This document shows, in pieces, positions 27,424-36,938 of a stretch of 64,000 bases of DNA. The stretch comes from Rs1 sp038900335 (GTDB lineage: Bacteria > Pseudomonadota > Gammaproteobacteria > Pseudomonadales > Balneatricaceae). The position numbers were made by a program, and so were the translations under genes. How positions within the stretch are numbered: position 1 is the first letter of the stretch; each line of letters starts with the position of its first letter. The DNA lies in NCBI GenBank assembly GCA_038900335.1, contig JBBMRB010000001.1, forward strand, positions 62,001-126,000, in the 5' to 3' direction. The notes under the pieces are model-generated. The model was not told where the DNA came from and ran no database searches. It saw only the letters and a list, made by a program, of their open reading frames with translations.

Positions 27424-27825
27424 ATGAGCGCAATTACACAGTTAGATGAATTATTAAAGTCGATGCAACCTGAACTATTAGCAACAGAGTTTGTATTTTG
27501 TACCGTACCAGGCACTTTAGTTGATTATGCAACGCTTAACCCTGTCGCAACATTTATTGAGGCAGAGGGCTTAACGTTAGTGCTGCAAAAAACAGCGGCA
27601 CAAAATGCACAGCTATCATTTGATGGCACCTTTCGTCAAATTACTTTAACCGTGCATTCAAGCCTTGAGGCTGTCGGTCTCACTGCTGCTATATCTGCAA
27701 AATTAACGGCTAAAGGCATTAGTGCGAATGTTATTGCGGCGTATTATCACGATCATATCTTTGTACCTGCAGCTAAAGCGGATTTAGCACTTAGTGCACT
27801 ACAAGAGTTTAACGATCTAGGGTAG
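27424..27825 (+). CDS. ACT-domain protein
   Basis: 133 aa, two ACT-like units in tandem (residues ~1-65 and ~66-130). Family-typical features are FVFCTVPG, E-A-EGLTLVLQK, ITLTVHSSLEAVGLTAAIS and AAYYHDHIFVPAAKAD. Such proteins are thought to bind amino acids; no function is established. Single gene ending in a strong terminator. Confidence 0.83.
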   Translation: MSAITQLDELLKSMQPELLATEFVFCTVPGTLVDYATLNPVATFIEAEGLTLVLQKTAAQNAQLSFDGTFRQITLTVHSSLEAVGLTAAISAKLTAKGISANVIAAYYHDHIFVPAAKADLALSALQEFNDLG

Positions 27826-27852
27826 TGCTATTGAATACGGGCAAATGCTTAT

Positions 27853-27882
27853 AAAAAAACCTGTTAAATAACAGGTTTTTTT
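27853..27882 (+). terminator. intrinsic terminator, likely bidirectional
   Basis: Perfect inverted repeat of A7-CCTGTTA and TAACAGG-T7 separated by two bases. The run of T after the stem on the plus strand and the run of A before it make it usable in both directions, fitting its position between the convergent ACT and MYG1 genes. Confidence 0.9.
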
Positions 27883-27924
27883 AAGTGGGTGAGCGTTTTT
27901 ATGACAGTTTGTGCTGCTATCTGC

Positions 27925-28794
27925 TTACTGATCTAACGCTAGTGCCGCCATTTTCATTATGCTGTCAAACGAGTTAGCACCTGCGATAAATAAACCGTTA
28001 TGGCAAAATGTAGCATCCTCAATACCGGTTACATCTTGTAGCTCTTTGCCGGATAAGCCAGACCATGGTTTAGGTAGCGGTTGTCTATCTTCAAATGAGC
28101 CTAGTTGTGCTGGCACCGTTTGAATCATCCACTGCTCAGATTGTGATGGGTAAATGACATATAGTGCCTGTGCAGATAAGCTATGCACTGTCTTTTTCCA
28201 CGGAGTATATTGCTCTAATACGATGACTCTTGGGTCTTGTGCTTGTTCAACCGCCTTTGCAACAATAGATTTAGCGTTAATGCCACCACTTGCGGATGCG
28301 ATAAAACGTGCTAATAAGCGTGCTGCAAACTCAACGGCCTCATCAAAAGCCTCATCAAATTTGCTGTCCTCTTGCCATGTTGGGTTGAACATTGAAATAG
28401 TTTGGCTAAGGCTGATACCCGTAGCGACGCCCTCAACATGTCCGCAATCAATAGCGTCAATAGTAGAGACTAAATTAGCATCAATGGCGTTGGCGACATC
28501 TTGATTACCAGAGCATATTTGCACACCGTATTTTTGCCAAATTAAGCCAAAAGAGGAGAAGGGGATACCGTTAGCACGCTCACCGGCACCACCGCGTTGG
28601 TGATGATCAAAGCGATCAGTTTGTGCATCGTGTATCCCGCCGACATCAACCACTATATCAGCTTTAATGATCAGTTCTTGATCACGGGTGCGTATCAATT
28701 TGAAAGATGGGTAAATACTTTTTAAAGCAGCGATACTAAAAACATCATCTGCATGGAAGCTGCCGTTATGAGTTGCTATGGTTATTTCATTCAT
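27925..28794 (-). CDS. MYG1/UPF0160 family protein
   Basis: 289 aa. Related to the DHH phosphoesterase fold; the human and yeast homologue MYG1 is reported as a 3'-5' RNA exonuclease. Visible metal-site motifs are THNGSFHADD, VVDVGG, DRFDHHQRG and the later AIDCGH; GLSGKEL and FCHNGLFIAGA mark the C-terminus. Bacterial role not established. Monocistronic. Confidence 0.9.
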   Translation of the reverse strand: MNEITIATHNGSFHADDVFSIAALKSIYPSFKLIRTRDQELIIKADIVVDVGGIHDAQTDRFDHHQRGGAGERANGIPFSSFGLIWQKYGVQICSGNQDVANAIDANLVSTIDAIDCGHVEGVATGISLSQTISMFNPTWQEDSKFDEAFDEAVEFAARLLARFIASASGGINAKSIVAKAVEQAQDPRVIVLEQYTPWKKTVHSLSAQALYVIYPSQSEQWMIQTVPAQLGSFEDRQPLPKPWSGLSGKELQDVTGIEDATFCHNGLFIAGANSFDSIMKMAALALDQ

Positions 28795-29034
28795 TTAATA
28801 AGTTCAATTTAGTTAGTTTGGGTGTATTTAGCTAATTAGTGACGATTTATAACAGAGGAAGAGCACGTGAATTCAACTGTGATTGAATAGAGCGTTTAAC
28901 TGTTTTGACATAGATAATAACTAAATTTTAGAGGAGAGAGTTTATACCAAGCAGGCCAACAAAAATAGCTGAGTATAAGCTCTGTGGTAGTCTATTCGCT
29001 GGATAGTATAAATGAGACTAATAAATACATAATA

Positions 29035-29232
29035 TTAAAAGCCTTCATCATCGCTAAATACGTTAACACTAAGCTGGCCATCAAAACCTTCGCTAACTGT
29101 GAAGTTAATCGGTTTACAACATACTTGGCAATCTTCAATGTACTGCTGATCAGCATCGCTTGGGTCAATTAAAACCTCAAGAGATTCACCACAATAAGGG
29201 CAGCCTACGCTGTGTTCAATGAGTTGGTTCAA
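29035..29232 (-). CDS. CPXCG-motif cysteine-rich small protein
   Basis: 65 aa. CPYCG near residue 11 and CQVCCKP near residue 36 form two cysteine knuckles of a probable zinc ribbon; the second half is acidic. Matches the CPXCG small-protein family, widespread in gammaproteobacteria and without known function. Same strand as the GNAT gene 55 nt upstream. Confidence 0.85.
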   Translation of the reverse strand: MNQLIEHSVGCPYCGESLEVLIDPSDADQQYIEDCQVCCKPINFTVSEGFDGQLSVNVFSDDEGF

Positions 29233-29287
29233 GGTCTGTTTTCCTCTTGTTTGTGATTAATATTGTTGTAGATTGTTAACAGTGGCT

Positions 29288-29746
29288 TTAAGGCTTTGTT
29301 AAATCTAAATAATAATTATAAAATCCAGTTTCTTTTTGATAACCTAAAGATTGGTACAATGCCTGTGCGTTGACATTATCAAGTGCTGTCTCTAGAGAAA
29401 GCCCGTTAATCTCAGCATTTAGGGCAAAGTCTTTCGCTGCATCCATCAGCTTTCTAGCGACACCTAAACGCCTTGTGTTTGCCGCTACGAATAGATCGTT
29501 AAGTACTAAGCTTTTTTTTGCCGAAATAGAGGAAAAGGTCGGGTATAGCTGAGTGAATCCTAATACGTGGCCCTGCTCGTTGCTCGCATAAAAAATTATA
29601 GATTCCCCATTGCTTAAGCGCTCAGCAATAAAGGCAGTGCTGGCTTTTACATCACTGGCTTGCTGATAAAAAACACGATAGTTATTAAACAGCTCACCTA
29701 TTTCTTTAGCATTTTGCAGTGTTGCACGTTGTATCGTAATACTCAT
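29288..29746 (-). CDS. GNAT-family N-acetyltransferase
   Basis: 152 aa. Acetyl-CoA-binding motif A is RRLGVARKLMDAAKDFA; the preceding strand LNDLFVAANT and the following LETALDNVNAQALYQSLGYQK complete the fold. Substrate unknown. It precedes the CPXCG gene and may be cotranscribed with it. Confidence 0.87.
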   Translation of the reverse strand: MSITIQRATLQNAKEIGELFNNYRVFYQQASDVKASTAFIAERLSNGESIIFYASNEQGHVLGFTQLYPTFSSISAKKSLVLNDLFVAANTRRLGVARKLMDAAKDFALNAEINGLSLETALDNVNAQALYQSLGYQKETGFYNYYLDLTKP

Positions 29747-29985
29747 TGATTAACCTCTGGTTCTCTTTTTAGCGTTATTATTATCGATAAGTATTTAATT
29801 TAACGCAATGGCTAGCAACACACTAGTAACATTAAGCTAAATGAGCGAGCAAAACGCTAATCTGGATATCGATAAAAGATGAAAAATTGATTTAGCTCAC
29901 TACACGTCACCGCTAATTTACCCTATAATAACGCGCTTTATTAATATGCTCCGGATTTACGATTCGGTTCGCTGAGGAAAATAGT

Positions 29986-30969
29986 ATGTCTAACGTTGTT
30001 GTATGCGCACTGTATAAATTTGTTACTTTAAAAGGCTTTGATCAGCTGCGTGAGCCCCTTCATCAAACCATGGTTGATAACGAAGTAAGAGGCACATTAC
30101 TATTAGCCGAAGAAGGTATCAACGGCACAATAGCGGGCACTCGCAGTGGCGTTGATGCAGTGCTTAGCTGGTTGGGGCAAGATGAGCGTTTAGGCAACAT
30201 TGTCACGAAAGAGTCATTCGATGAAAGTAACCCGTTTTATCGCACCAAGGTTAAACTGAAAAAAGAGATTGTGACTATGGGTGTAGAGGGCATAGACCCT
30301 AAGCATGTAGTTGGCACCTATGTAAAACCCAAAGATTGGAATGCGCTGATCTCTGACCCCGATGTTATTTTAGTTGATACCCGCAATGATTATGAAGTTA
30401 AAGTGGGTACCTTTGAAGGGGCGATTGACCCTGAAACAACCAGCTTTAGAGAGTTCCCGCAGTACGTTAAAGACAACCTTGATCCTGAGAAAAACAAGAA
30501 AGTTGCAATGTTCTGCACCGGTGGTATTCGCTGTGAAAAATCAACCGCTTATCTAAAAGAGCAAGGTTTTGAAGATGTTTATCATCTTGAAGGTGGCATC
30601 CTTAAATACCTTGAAGAAGTAGCGCAGGATGAATCGATGTGGCAAGGCGAGTGTTTTGTTTTTGATAACCGTGTCACTGTTAACCATCAGTTAGAAAAGG
30701 GTGAGTACGATCAGTGTCATGCTTGTCGCCTACCGCTGACACAACAACAAATGCAACACCAGCGTTATCAGAGAGGCGTGAGTTGTGAGTTTTGTTTTGA
30801 TAAGCAAAGCGTTGAACAAAAAGAGCGTTTTGCCCAACGTGAAAAACAAATGCAGCTTGCGCAAAGCCGTGGTGATACGCACTTAGGTGGCGATGCTGTG
30901 GACACCATTAACAAACGTCGTGCTGAAAAACTAGCACTGCGTGCAGCGCAGCGTACTAAAACTAGCTAA
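29986..30969 (+). CDS. trhO: tRNA uridine(34) hydroxylase TrhO (YceA family)
   Basis: Uses O2 to hydroxylate U34 of some tRNAs (5-hydroxyuridine). 327 aa: N-terminal acylphosphatase-like domain (EEGINGTIAG), central rhodanese domain with ILVDTRNDYE and the catalytic Cys in CTGGIRCEKS, and a C-terminal region with four clustered cysteines (CHAC, CEFC) likely binding zinc. GAGG lies 8 nt before the ATG. Confidence 0.95.
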   Translation: MSNVVVCALYKFVTLKGFDQLREPLHQTMVDNEVRGTLLLAEEGINGTIAGTRSGVDAVLSWLGQDERLGNIVTKESFDESNPFYRTKVKLKKEIVTMGVEGIDPKHVVGTYVKPKDWNALISDPDVILVDTRNDYEVKVGTFEGAIDPETTSFREFPQYVKDNLDPEKNKKVAMFCTGGIRCEKSTAYLKEQGFEDVYHLEGGILKYLEEVAQDESMWQGECFVFDNRVTVNHQLEKGEYDQCHACRLPLTQQQMQHQRYQRGVSCEFCFDKQSVEQKERFAQREKQMQLAQSRGDTHLGGDAVDTINKRRAEKLALRAAQRTKTS

Positions 30970-31311
30970 TAGTTATCAATAGCTAGCTCAGCTTTTATCT
31001 ACACTAGCGAATAGGTTTAGATAAAAGCTTGGTTGGCCCTGTATCTTTCTTTTGATGAGTGGGTATGGTAATTCAGTTTAGCTCTCAGTTTAGTTATCAA
31101 TTTAAAGTAAATAAATACAATAGCTTGAACTAATAATCCAATATTATGTCTTAAGGCTATTGCTGTTATGGATTTACGTTACACACTTTACAAACTCGTA
31201 AAAAATCCTTAATAATGAATATACGCCTAAAAGTACTTAGCGCTATAATTATGCGATCTACTACTAGAATTAATATTTACTGCCTTAATACAATTGAATT
31301 CGGATGAATTA
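30970..31311. other. intergenic region downstream of trhO
   Basis: 342 bp without a gene. It holds a perfect 12-bp inverted repeat AGCTTTTATCTA / TAGATAAAAGCT (30990-31001 and 31018-31029), probably the trhO transcription end although no T-tract follows, and presumably the carbonic anhydrase promoter. Confidence 0.45.
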
Positions 31312-31947
31312 ATGAAAACATTGACGAAAGAAATGCGCGATTCGATGACCCCTGATCAAGCATTACAGTTATTAAAGGAAGGCAATAAGCGCTTTATTAA
31401 TAATTTAAAAGCTAACCGTAACCTGTTACAACAAGCTAACGAAACCTCAGCAGATCAGTATCCTTTAGCGATAGTGTTAAGCTGTATTGATTCACGTACC
31501 TCTGCTGAGATTATATTTGATCAAGGCCTCGGCGATATTTTTAGTGTGCGCATTGCCGGCAATATCATGAACGAAGATATTCTAGGTAGTATGGAGTTTG
31601 CCTGCAAAATAGCAGGCTCAAAAATTATTACCGTACTTGGTCATACTAACTGCGGTGCTATTAAAGGCGCTTGTGATCATGTTGAAATGGGTAATTTAAC
31701 CTCTTTATTGGCAAAAATACGCCCAGCCATCGATGATGAAACCAGCGTCACTGAAAACCGTCACTCTAGTAATGAAGAATTTGTTGAAAAAGTCACATTG
31801 ATCAATGTTAAACGCACGATGAGCAGTATTGTACAGCGCAGCCCTATTTTAAAAGAAATGTTAGAGAACCAAGAAATTCTACTTGTTGGTGGCGTGCATA
31901 ATATAGCTACCGGTGCGGTAGAGTTTCACGAAGACAGCCCTCTTTAG
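31312..31947 (+). CDS. beta-class carbonic anhydrase
   Basis: Interconverts CO2 and bicarbonate. I start at the ATG at 31312 (GGAT upstream); an in-frame TTG at 31294 is possible. About 211 aa. Zinc ligands and the catalytic dyad are present: Cys in VLSCIDSR with its Asp-Arg pair, then His and Cys in LGHTNCGAI. VRIAGN is also typical. Cytoplasmic; no signal peptide. Confidence 0.93.
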   Translation: MKTLTKEMRDSMTPDQALQLLKEGNKRFINNLKANRNLLQQANETSADQYPLAIVLSCIDSRTSAEIIFDQGLGDIFSVRIAGNIMNEDILGSMEFACKIAGSKIITVLGHTNCGAIKGACDHVEMGNLTSLLAKIRPAIDDETSVTENRHSSNEEFVEKVTLINVKRTMSSIVQRSPILKEMLENQEILLVGGVHNIATGAVEFHEDSPL

Positions 31948-32194
31948 TAGAGCTGCTTATAATAGAATAAGAAACACTCGCGTTTTTCGTAAGCTATGTG
32001 TTGTTATCAAATTTTTGAAATAAGCAAAAGAGATGCAACTGATAACAACGCTCTCAATTTTGGTTTTTAAGTAATATTGTTAGTATAAAAAGTTATTGGA
32101 CTCACAGAATAAGAAGCATAGAATCAAATTAAGAATTAAAAAGTAAATTTTTATTACTTTTTTGAATATATAAATTATTTTAAGTGAGTATAAA

Positions 32195-32968
32195 ATGTCA
32201 AACATTGCTGCAGAAGAAGTGCTAAGTGTACATCATTGGAATGACACCTTATTTAGTTTTAAGACCAGTCGCGATCCAGGCTTTCGTTTTAAAAACGGTC
32301 ACTTTACGATGATCGGCCTAGAAGATGAGGGTAAACCTCTGATGCGCGCTTACAGCATTGCCAGTGCCAATTATGAAGACGAGTTAGAGTTCTTTAGCAT
32401 CAAGGTTGAAGATGGCCCACTGACTTCAAAATTACAGAAGATCAAAGTCGGCGATAAAGTGTTAGTAGGGCGCAAGCCAACAGGCACCTTGATTAATGAT
32501 TCATTACTACCAGGCAAGCGCCTATTTTTATTAAGTACCGGCACAGGTCTAGCGCCTTTTATGAGCATTATTAAAGACCCAGATATTTATGATAACTATG
32601 ATCAGGTAATATTGACTCACGGTGTTAGGTTTAAATCAGAGCTGGCCTATGCCGATTATATTGAAAACGAGTTACCGCAAAATGAGTACTTTGGCGATAT
32701 AATTGCAGAGAAACTGTTTTATTACCCGACGGTTACCCGTGAGCCGTTTCGCAATGAAGGGCGTTTAACTAAATTGTTAACCAGTGGTAAATTAACAGCA
32801 GATTTAGGTATTGGCGATTTAAATGTTGAAACAGACCGTTTCATGCTCTGTGGCAGCCCTGCGATGTTGAGCGAGTTCACTGAAATTCTAGATGGTTTAG
32901 GTTTTAGCGAAGCGCGTAAAGGTAATTTAGGCCACTACGTTATTGAGCGTGCGTTTGTAGAAAAATAG
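32195..32968 (+). CDS. fpr: ferredoxin/flavodoxin-NADP+ reductase
   Basis: 257 aa, the FprA-like bacterial length. FAD-binding RAYSIAS, the NADP-binding LLSTGTGLAPFMSI, the CGSP motif and the C-terminal GHYVIERAFVEK with its short Phe-Val-Glu-Lys ending identify the group. Supplies or withdraws electrons from ferredoxin/flavodoxin and contributes to oxidative-stress and Fe-S metabolism. A 9-bp inverted repeat at 33006-33032 (AGCCAGTGC/GCACTGGCT) lies between it and the convergent liu operon. Confidence 0.93.
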   Translation: MSNIAAEEVLSVHHWNDTLFSFKTSRDPGFRFKNGHFTMIGLEDEGKPLMRAYSIASANYEDELEFFSIKVEDGPLTSKLQKIKVGDKVLVGRKPTGTLINDSLLPGKRLFLLSTGTGLAPFMSIIKDPDIYDNYDQVILTHGVRFKSELAYADYIENELPQNEYFGDIIAEKLFYYPTVTREPFRNEGRLTKLLTSGKLTADLGIGDLNVETDRFMLCGSPAMLSEFTEILDGLGFSEARKGNLGHYVIERAFVEK

Positions 32969-33054
32969 CAGGTAGCAAGATAGCAGATAGCAGATAGCAA
33001 AATACAGCCAGTGCATTAATAACGCACTGGCTAGCATCTAAAAGTACTTATTAT

Positions 33055-33966
33055 TTAGTCTCTTTGTTTCGCGATAGCTAAGGCAAGCCCCGCTTTAGAG
33101 CTATTCACCTTGCCAATTTTGCCAGTGATCCATTGGCCGACATCACACAGTTTATCTAAATTAATACCACTTTCTAAGCCTAAGCCATTGAGCAAATAGA
33201 CCACATCTTCAGTGGCGACATTACCAGTAGCGCCCTTAGCATAAGGGCAGCCGCCCAAACCACCGACAGAGCTATCGATAATACGCACACCGCTTTGCAA
33301 TGCTGCATAAATATTAGTCAGTGCTTGGCCGTAACTATCATGAAAATGCACAGCAAGCTTGTCAACGGGCACTTGTACAGCGCAGGCCTCAATTAAGTCA
33401 GTCACTTTACCAGCGGTGCCAACACCTATGGTGTCACCTAGTGATACCTCGTAGCAGCCCATCTCATAAAGCGCTTTACTGATGGCGACGACTTGCGCGC
33501 TATCGACTTCGCCTTGATAAGGGCAGCCTAAAACAGTGGATACATAGCCGCGTACCCGAACATTTTCGGCTTTGGCCAGTGCCATAATATCAACAAAGCG
33601 ATCTAAGCTTTGCTGAATACTGCAGTTAGTGTTTTTTTGACTAAATGCTTCAGAGGCGGCAGCGAAAATAGCGACTTCCTGCACATTGCTTTTGAGCGCG
33701 TTTTCAAAGCCTCGTAAATTAGGCACTAAAGCGCTGTAAACCACATCCGCTTGCTCGGTAATGCCATCCATTATTTGGGCAGCGTCCGCCATTTGCGGCA
33801 CCCACTTAGGGGAGACAAAACTGGCCGCTTCAATATATTTGAGCCCGCAGTCGACTAAACGGTTTATCAGCTCTAGCTTGGTGTCGACACTAATAATGGT
33901 GCTTTCGTTTTGTAAGCCATCTCTTGGGCCCATTTCAAAGATCTTAACGGGTGTCTTTGCTAACAT
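33055..33966 (-). CDS. liuE: hydroxymethylglutaryl-CoA lyase
   Basis: Cleaves HMG-CoA to acetyl-CoA and acetoacetate, the last step of leucine degradation. 303 aa, TIM barrel of the DRE-TIM family: GPRDGLQNE near the N-terminus, VHFHDSYGQA metal ligands, and the active-site Cys in GGLGGCPYAKGATGNVATED. Last gene of liuRABCDE, 36 nt after liuD. Confidence 0.96.
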   Translation of the reverse strand: MLAKTPVKIFEMGPRDGLQNESTIISVDTKLELINRLVDCGLKYIEAASFVSPKWVPQMADAAQIMDGITEQADVVYSALVPNLRGFENALKSNVQEVAIFAAASEAFSQKNTNCSIQQSLDRFVDIMALAKAENVRVRGYVSTVLGCPYQGEVDSAQVVAISKALYEMGCYEVSLGDTIGVGTAGKVTDLIEACAVQVPVDKLAVHFHDSYGQALTNIYAALQSGVRIIDSSVGGLGGCPYAKGATGNVATEDVVYLLNGLGLESGINLDKLCDVGQWITGKIGKVNSSKAGLALAIAKQRD

Positions 33967-34002
33967 AATAACTCCTTAAAAATAGCCATATTGGTGTCTA
34001 GA

Positions 34003-36000
34003 TTATTGATCATCAGCCATTGCGATCAGTTTATCACCCTCAGAGACTAAGCTAGATTCTGCGAAAAACACATCTTCAACCACGCCATCCTCTGGCGCTA
34101 GAATTGTGTGCTCCATTTTCATCGCTTCAATGATGATTAATGGCGTACCCGCTGTCACAGTATCGCCGGCATTAACCAATACGGCAATAACGCGGCCGTT
34201 CATTGGCGCTGTTAACGCCCCTTTATTATCGGCATCATCAATGCTAGCGGCTTGATCTCTTAGCTGGTGGTGAATAGTTAGGCCATTGTAAAACATGCTG
34301 ATTTGTAGATCTTGCACAAACACATTTATTTTTAGCATTTGGCCGTTACAAATAACCTTGAGCTGATTATTGTTAAGGCTCGCCTCTATTTGCTCACTAA
34401 CACCATTAACAGTGACATTAAAAGAGCGCAGTGATTGCGCGTTACCAGCAGCTGATAGCTCGCTGATGGTGGTGATAATATCCTCATCTTGATTATCATC
34501 TAACCAGTTCAGTGATCTAACTGCTAGATGGTTCATGCGCCACGCTTTGGTCGTGCTATAAACGCTTTGAGCACAGTTTTCTGCCTGCTCGCTAAGTACT
34601 TTGACACAGCTGGCAATGGCCAAAAATGGCAGCGTAGGAGCTGCATCATTAAATAGCTGATCATGATATTTATCAATAAATTGAGTGTCTACACTATCAC
34701 TGCTAAACGCAGGGCTAGTGATGACTTTATGTAAGAAGGGGATGTTGTTTCTGACACCCACAATTTGGTATTGCTGTAGTGCTTTGTCCATTTTAGCGAT
34801 AGCTTGCTGGCGACTAGGTGCATGGACAATCAATTTTGAAATCATTGGATCGTAAAAAACACTGACCTCATCGCCTTCTATGACACCTGTATCAACGCGA
34901 ACACTGTGATCTTGCTCAGGCACTCTTAAATACGACAAGGTGCCAGTTGCAGGTAGGAAGTCATTACTTGGATCTTCAGCATAAATACGACACTCAAGGG
35001 CGTGCCCGCTAACTTCAATTTGCTGCTGCGTTAATGGCAGAGCGCCACCACTGGCGACAATTAACTGCCAGTGTACCAAGTCGACGTTAGTGATCATCTC
35101 GGTCACAGGGTGTTCTACCTGCAGGCGAGTGTTCATTTCCATAAAGTAGAAACTGGCATCATCGTTATATAAAAACTCAACAGTGCCAGCGCCGACATAG
35201 TTAATCGCCTTTGCTGCATTAAGTGCGGCAATGCCCATCGCCTCTACAACTTCAGGGCTAATGTTTGGAGCAGGGGCTTCTTCAACGATTTTTTGATGAC
35301 GACGCTGAATAGAGCAATCTCGTTGTGACAAATACACACCATTGCCTAAAGTATCGCAAAATACCTGTACTTCAATGTGGCGGGTGGTGGTCATATACTT
35401 TTCAATTAACATTTGGCTGTTACCAAATGCATTGTTGGCCTCACGTTGAGCAGCAGCGAGGGCACTGTCAAATTCATCGATAGATTCAACCACACGCATA
35501 CCTTTACCACCGCCGCCGGCGACGGCTTTTAGTAATAGCGGGAAACCACACTTTAGCGCTTCACTTTTTAATAGGGCAGGGTTTTGATCATCACCATGAT
35601 AACCTGGCACTAGTGGTACATCCGCACTAGACATAATCTCTTTCGCCGCAGATTTAGAACCCATCGCTGCGATCGATTCAGCCAGTGGGCCGATAAAAGC
35701 GATATTGTTATCTTGACATGCCTGGGCGAACTCTGCGTTTTCAGATAAAAAGCCGTAACCTGGGTGTATTGCCTGGGCGCCGCTTTGTTTGGCAATTTCG
35801 ATAATTTTATCGGCGAGTAAATAGCTTTCACTGCTTTGTGCAGGGCCTATATAAAAGGCCTCATCTGCTAATTTAACGTGTTGTGCGTTGGTATCGGCTT
35901 GTGAATATACCGCAATACAGTGAATACCTAATTGCTTTGCTGTTTTAATAATACGGCAGGCAATTTCGCCTCTGTTTGCTATTAAAATTCGATTAAACAT
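34003..36000 (-). CDS. liuD: methylcrotonyl-CoA carboxylase, biotin-carrying alpha subunit
   Basis: 665 aa. Biotin carboxylase at ~1-450 (IANRGEIACRI, ATP-grasp KAVAGGGGKGMR, catalytic EMNTRLQVEHPVTE), a linker, and a C-terminal biotinyl domain with the acceptor lysine in EAMKMEH. Works with LiuB on 3-methylcrotonyl-CoA. Distinguished from acetyl-/propionyl-CoA carboxylases by operon context. Confidence 0.96.
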   Translation of the reverse strand: MFNRILIANRGEIACRIIKTAKQLGIHCIAVYSQADTNAQHVKLADEAFYIGPAQSSESYLLADKIIEIAKQSGAQAIHPGYGFLSENAEFAQACQDNNIAFIGPLAESIAAMGSKSAAKEIMSSADVPLVPGYHGDDQNPALLKSEALKCGFPLLLKAVAGGGGKGMRVVESIDEFDSALAAAQREANNAFGNSQMLIEKYMTTTRHIEVQVFCDTLGNGVYLSQRDCSIQRRHQKIVEEAPAPNISPEVVEAMGIAALNAAKAINYVGAGTVEFLYNDDASFYFMEMNTRLQVEHPVTEMITNVDLVHWQLIVASGGALPLTQQQIEVSGHALECRIYAEDPSNDFLPATGTLSYLRVPEQDHSVRVDTGVIEGDEVSVFYDPMISKLIVHAPSRQQAIAKMDKALQQYQIVGVRNNIPFLHKVITSPAFSSDSVDTQFIDKYHDQLFNDAAPTLPFLAIASCVKVLSEQAENCAQSVYSTTKAWRMNHLAVRSLNWLDDNQDEDIITTISELSAAGNAQSLRSFNVTVNGVSEQIEASLNNNQLKVICNGQMLKINVFVQDLQISMFYNGLTIHHQLRDQAASIDDADNKGALTAPMNGRVIAVLVNAGDTVTAGTPLIIIEAMKMEHTILAPEDGVVEDVFFAESSLVSEGDKLIAMADDQ

Positions 36001-36085
36001 AATTCCAACCTTTTTAAGGTAACTCTGTGAGCCTGTGTTTAGTGACTGAACAGGCCAAGATATTGTTATTATTTGCTAAAACTAG

Positions 36086-36877
36086 CTATTTATTAGCCCA
36101 GCTCGGTTTGCGCTTTGCTAAAAACGCCGTTAAACCTTCAACCGCCTCAGGGGTGGCTCTAATATCGGCGATAGAATGAGCCGTCGCTGTTATTAGCGCT
36201 TCGCTAATAGGCTGTGAGCTGACCATCACGGCTAACTTTTTAGCTTCACGCATGGCAATGGGGCCATTATTTAATAGCTTGGCGATCCACTGCTCGCTGA
36301 TCTTTGTGAGCTGTTGCTCAGCAACTACCTCATGGACTAAACCCAATGCTTTAGCAGTGTTGGCATCAAATACTTCAGCACTGATAAAATAGCGTCTAGC
36401 GTTGCGCTCACCCATAGCGCGCACAACATACGGGCTGATAGTAGAGGGGATTAAACCAATTTTTACTTCACTTAAACAAAAGCTGCTCTGCTCGCTGGCA
36501 AATACCATGTCACAGCAAGCGGTTAAGCCGACTGCACCACCATAGGCAGCCCCTTGAATGACACCAATGGTTGGTATGCTGAGTAAATCTAACGATGACA
36601 TCAACTTGGCTAATTGCTTGGCATCCGCCAGGTTTTCAGCGGTTGAGTTTTTGGCCATACGCGCCATCCAGTTTAAATCAGCACCGGCTGAAAAGTGTTT
36701 ACCATTAGCTTTAAGTAGTAGCGCACGAATATCATCTCTCGTTGCTACTTGCTTTAAGTAATCAATCAGTAGGGCGATGGTCTCATCATCAAATGCGTTA
36801 CGCACTTGGGGTCTGTTTAAAGTGATAACAGCGACCTTGCTGTCAGTGATATCTAAAATAACGTTTGCTTGATCCAT
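36086..36877 (-). CDS. liuC: 3-methylglutaconyl-CoA hydratase
   Basis: 263-aa enoyl-CoA hydratase/isomerase fold. The oxyanion-hole segment HFSAGADLNWM and the second site GAAYGGAVGLTACCDM are intact. It hydrates the LiuB/D product to HMG-CoA. Placement between the two carboxylase subunits is the usual liu order. Confidence 0.93.
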   Translation of the reverse strand: MDQANVILDITDSKVAVITLNRPQVRNAFDDETIALLIDYLKQVATRDDIRALLLKANGKHFSAGADLNWMARMAKNSTAENLADAKQLAKLMSSLDLLSIPTIGVIQGAAYGGAVGLTACCDMVFASEQSSFCLSEVKIGLIPSTISPYVVRAMGERNARRYFISAEVFDANTAKALGLVHEVVAEQQLTKISEQWIAKLLNNGPIAMREAKKLAVMVSSQPISEALITATAHSIADIRATPEAVEGLTAFLAKRKPSWANK

Positions 36878-36938
36878 GGTTTTGCCTATCGCGTTAGTGA
36901 TGAATAAAAATATCGACTAAAAATAAGTGTCGCTCAAT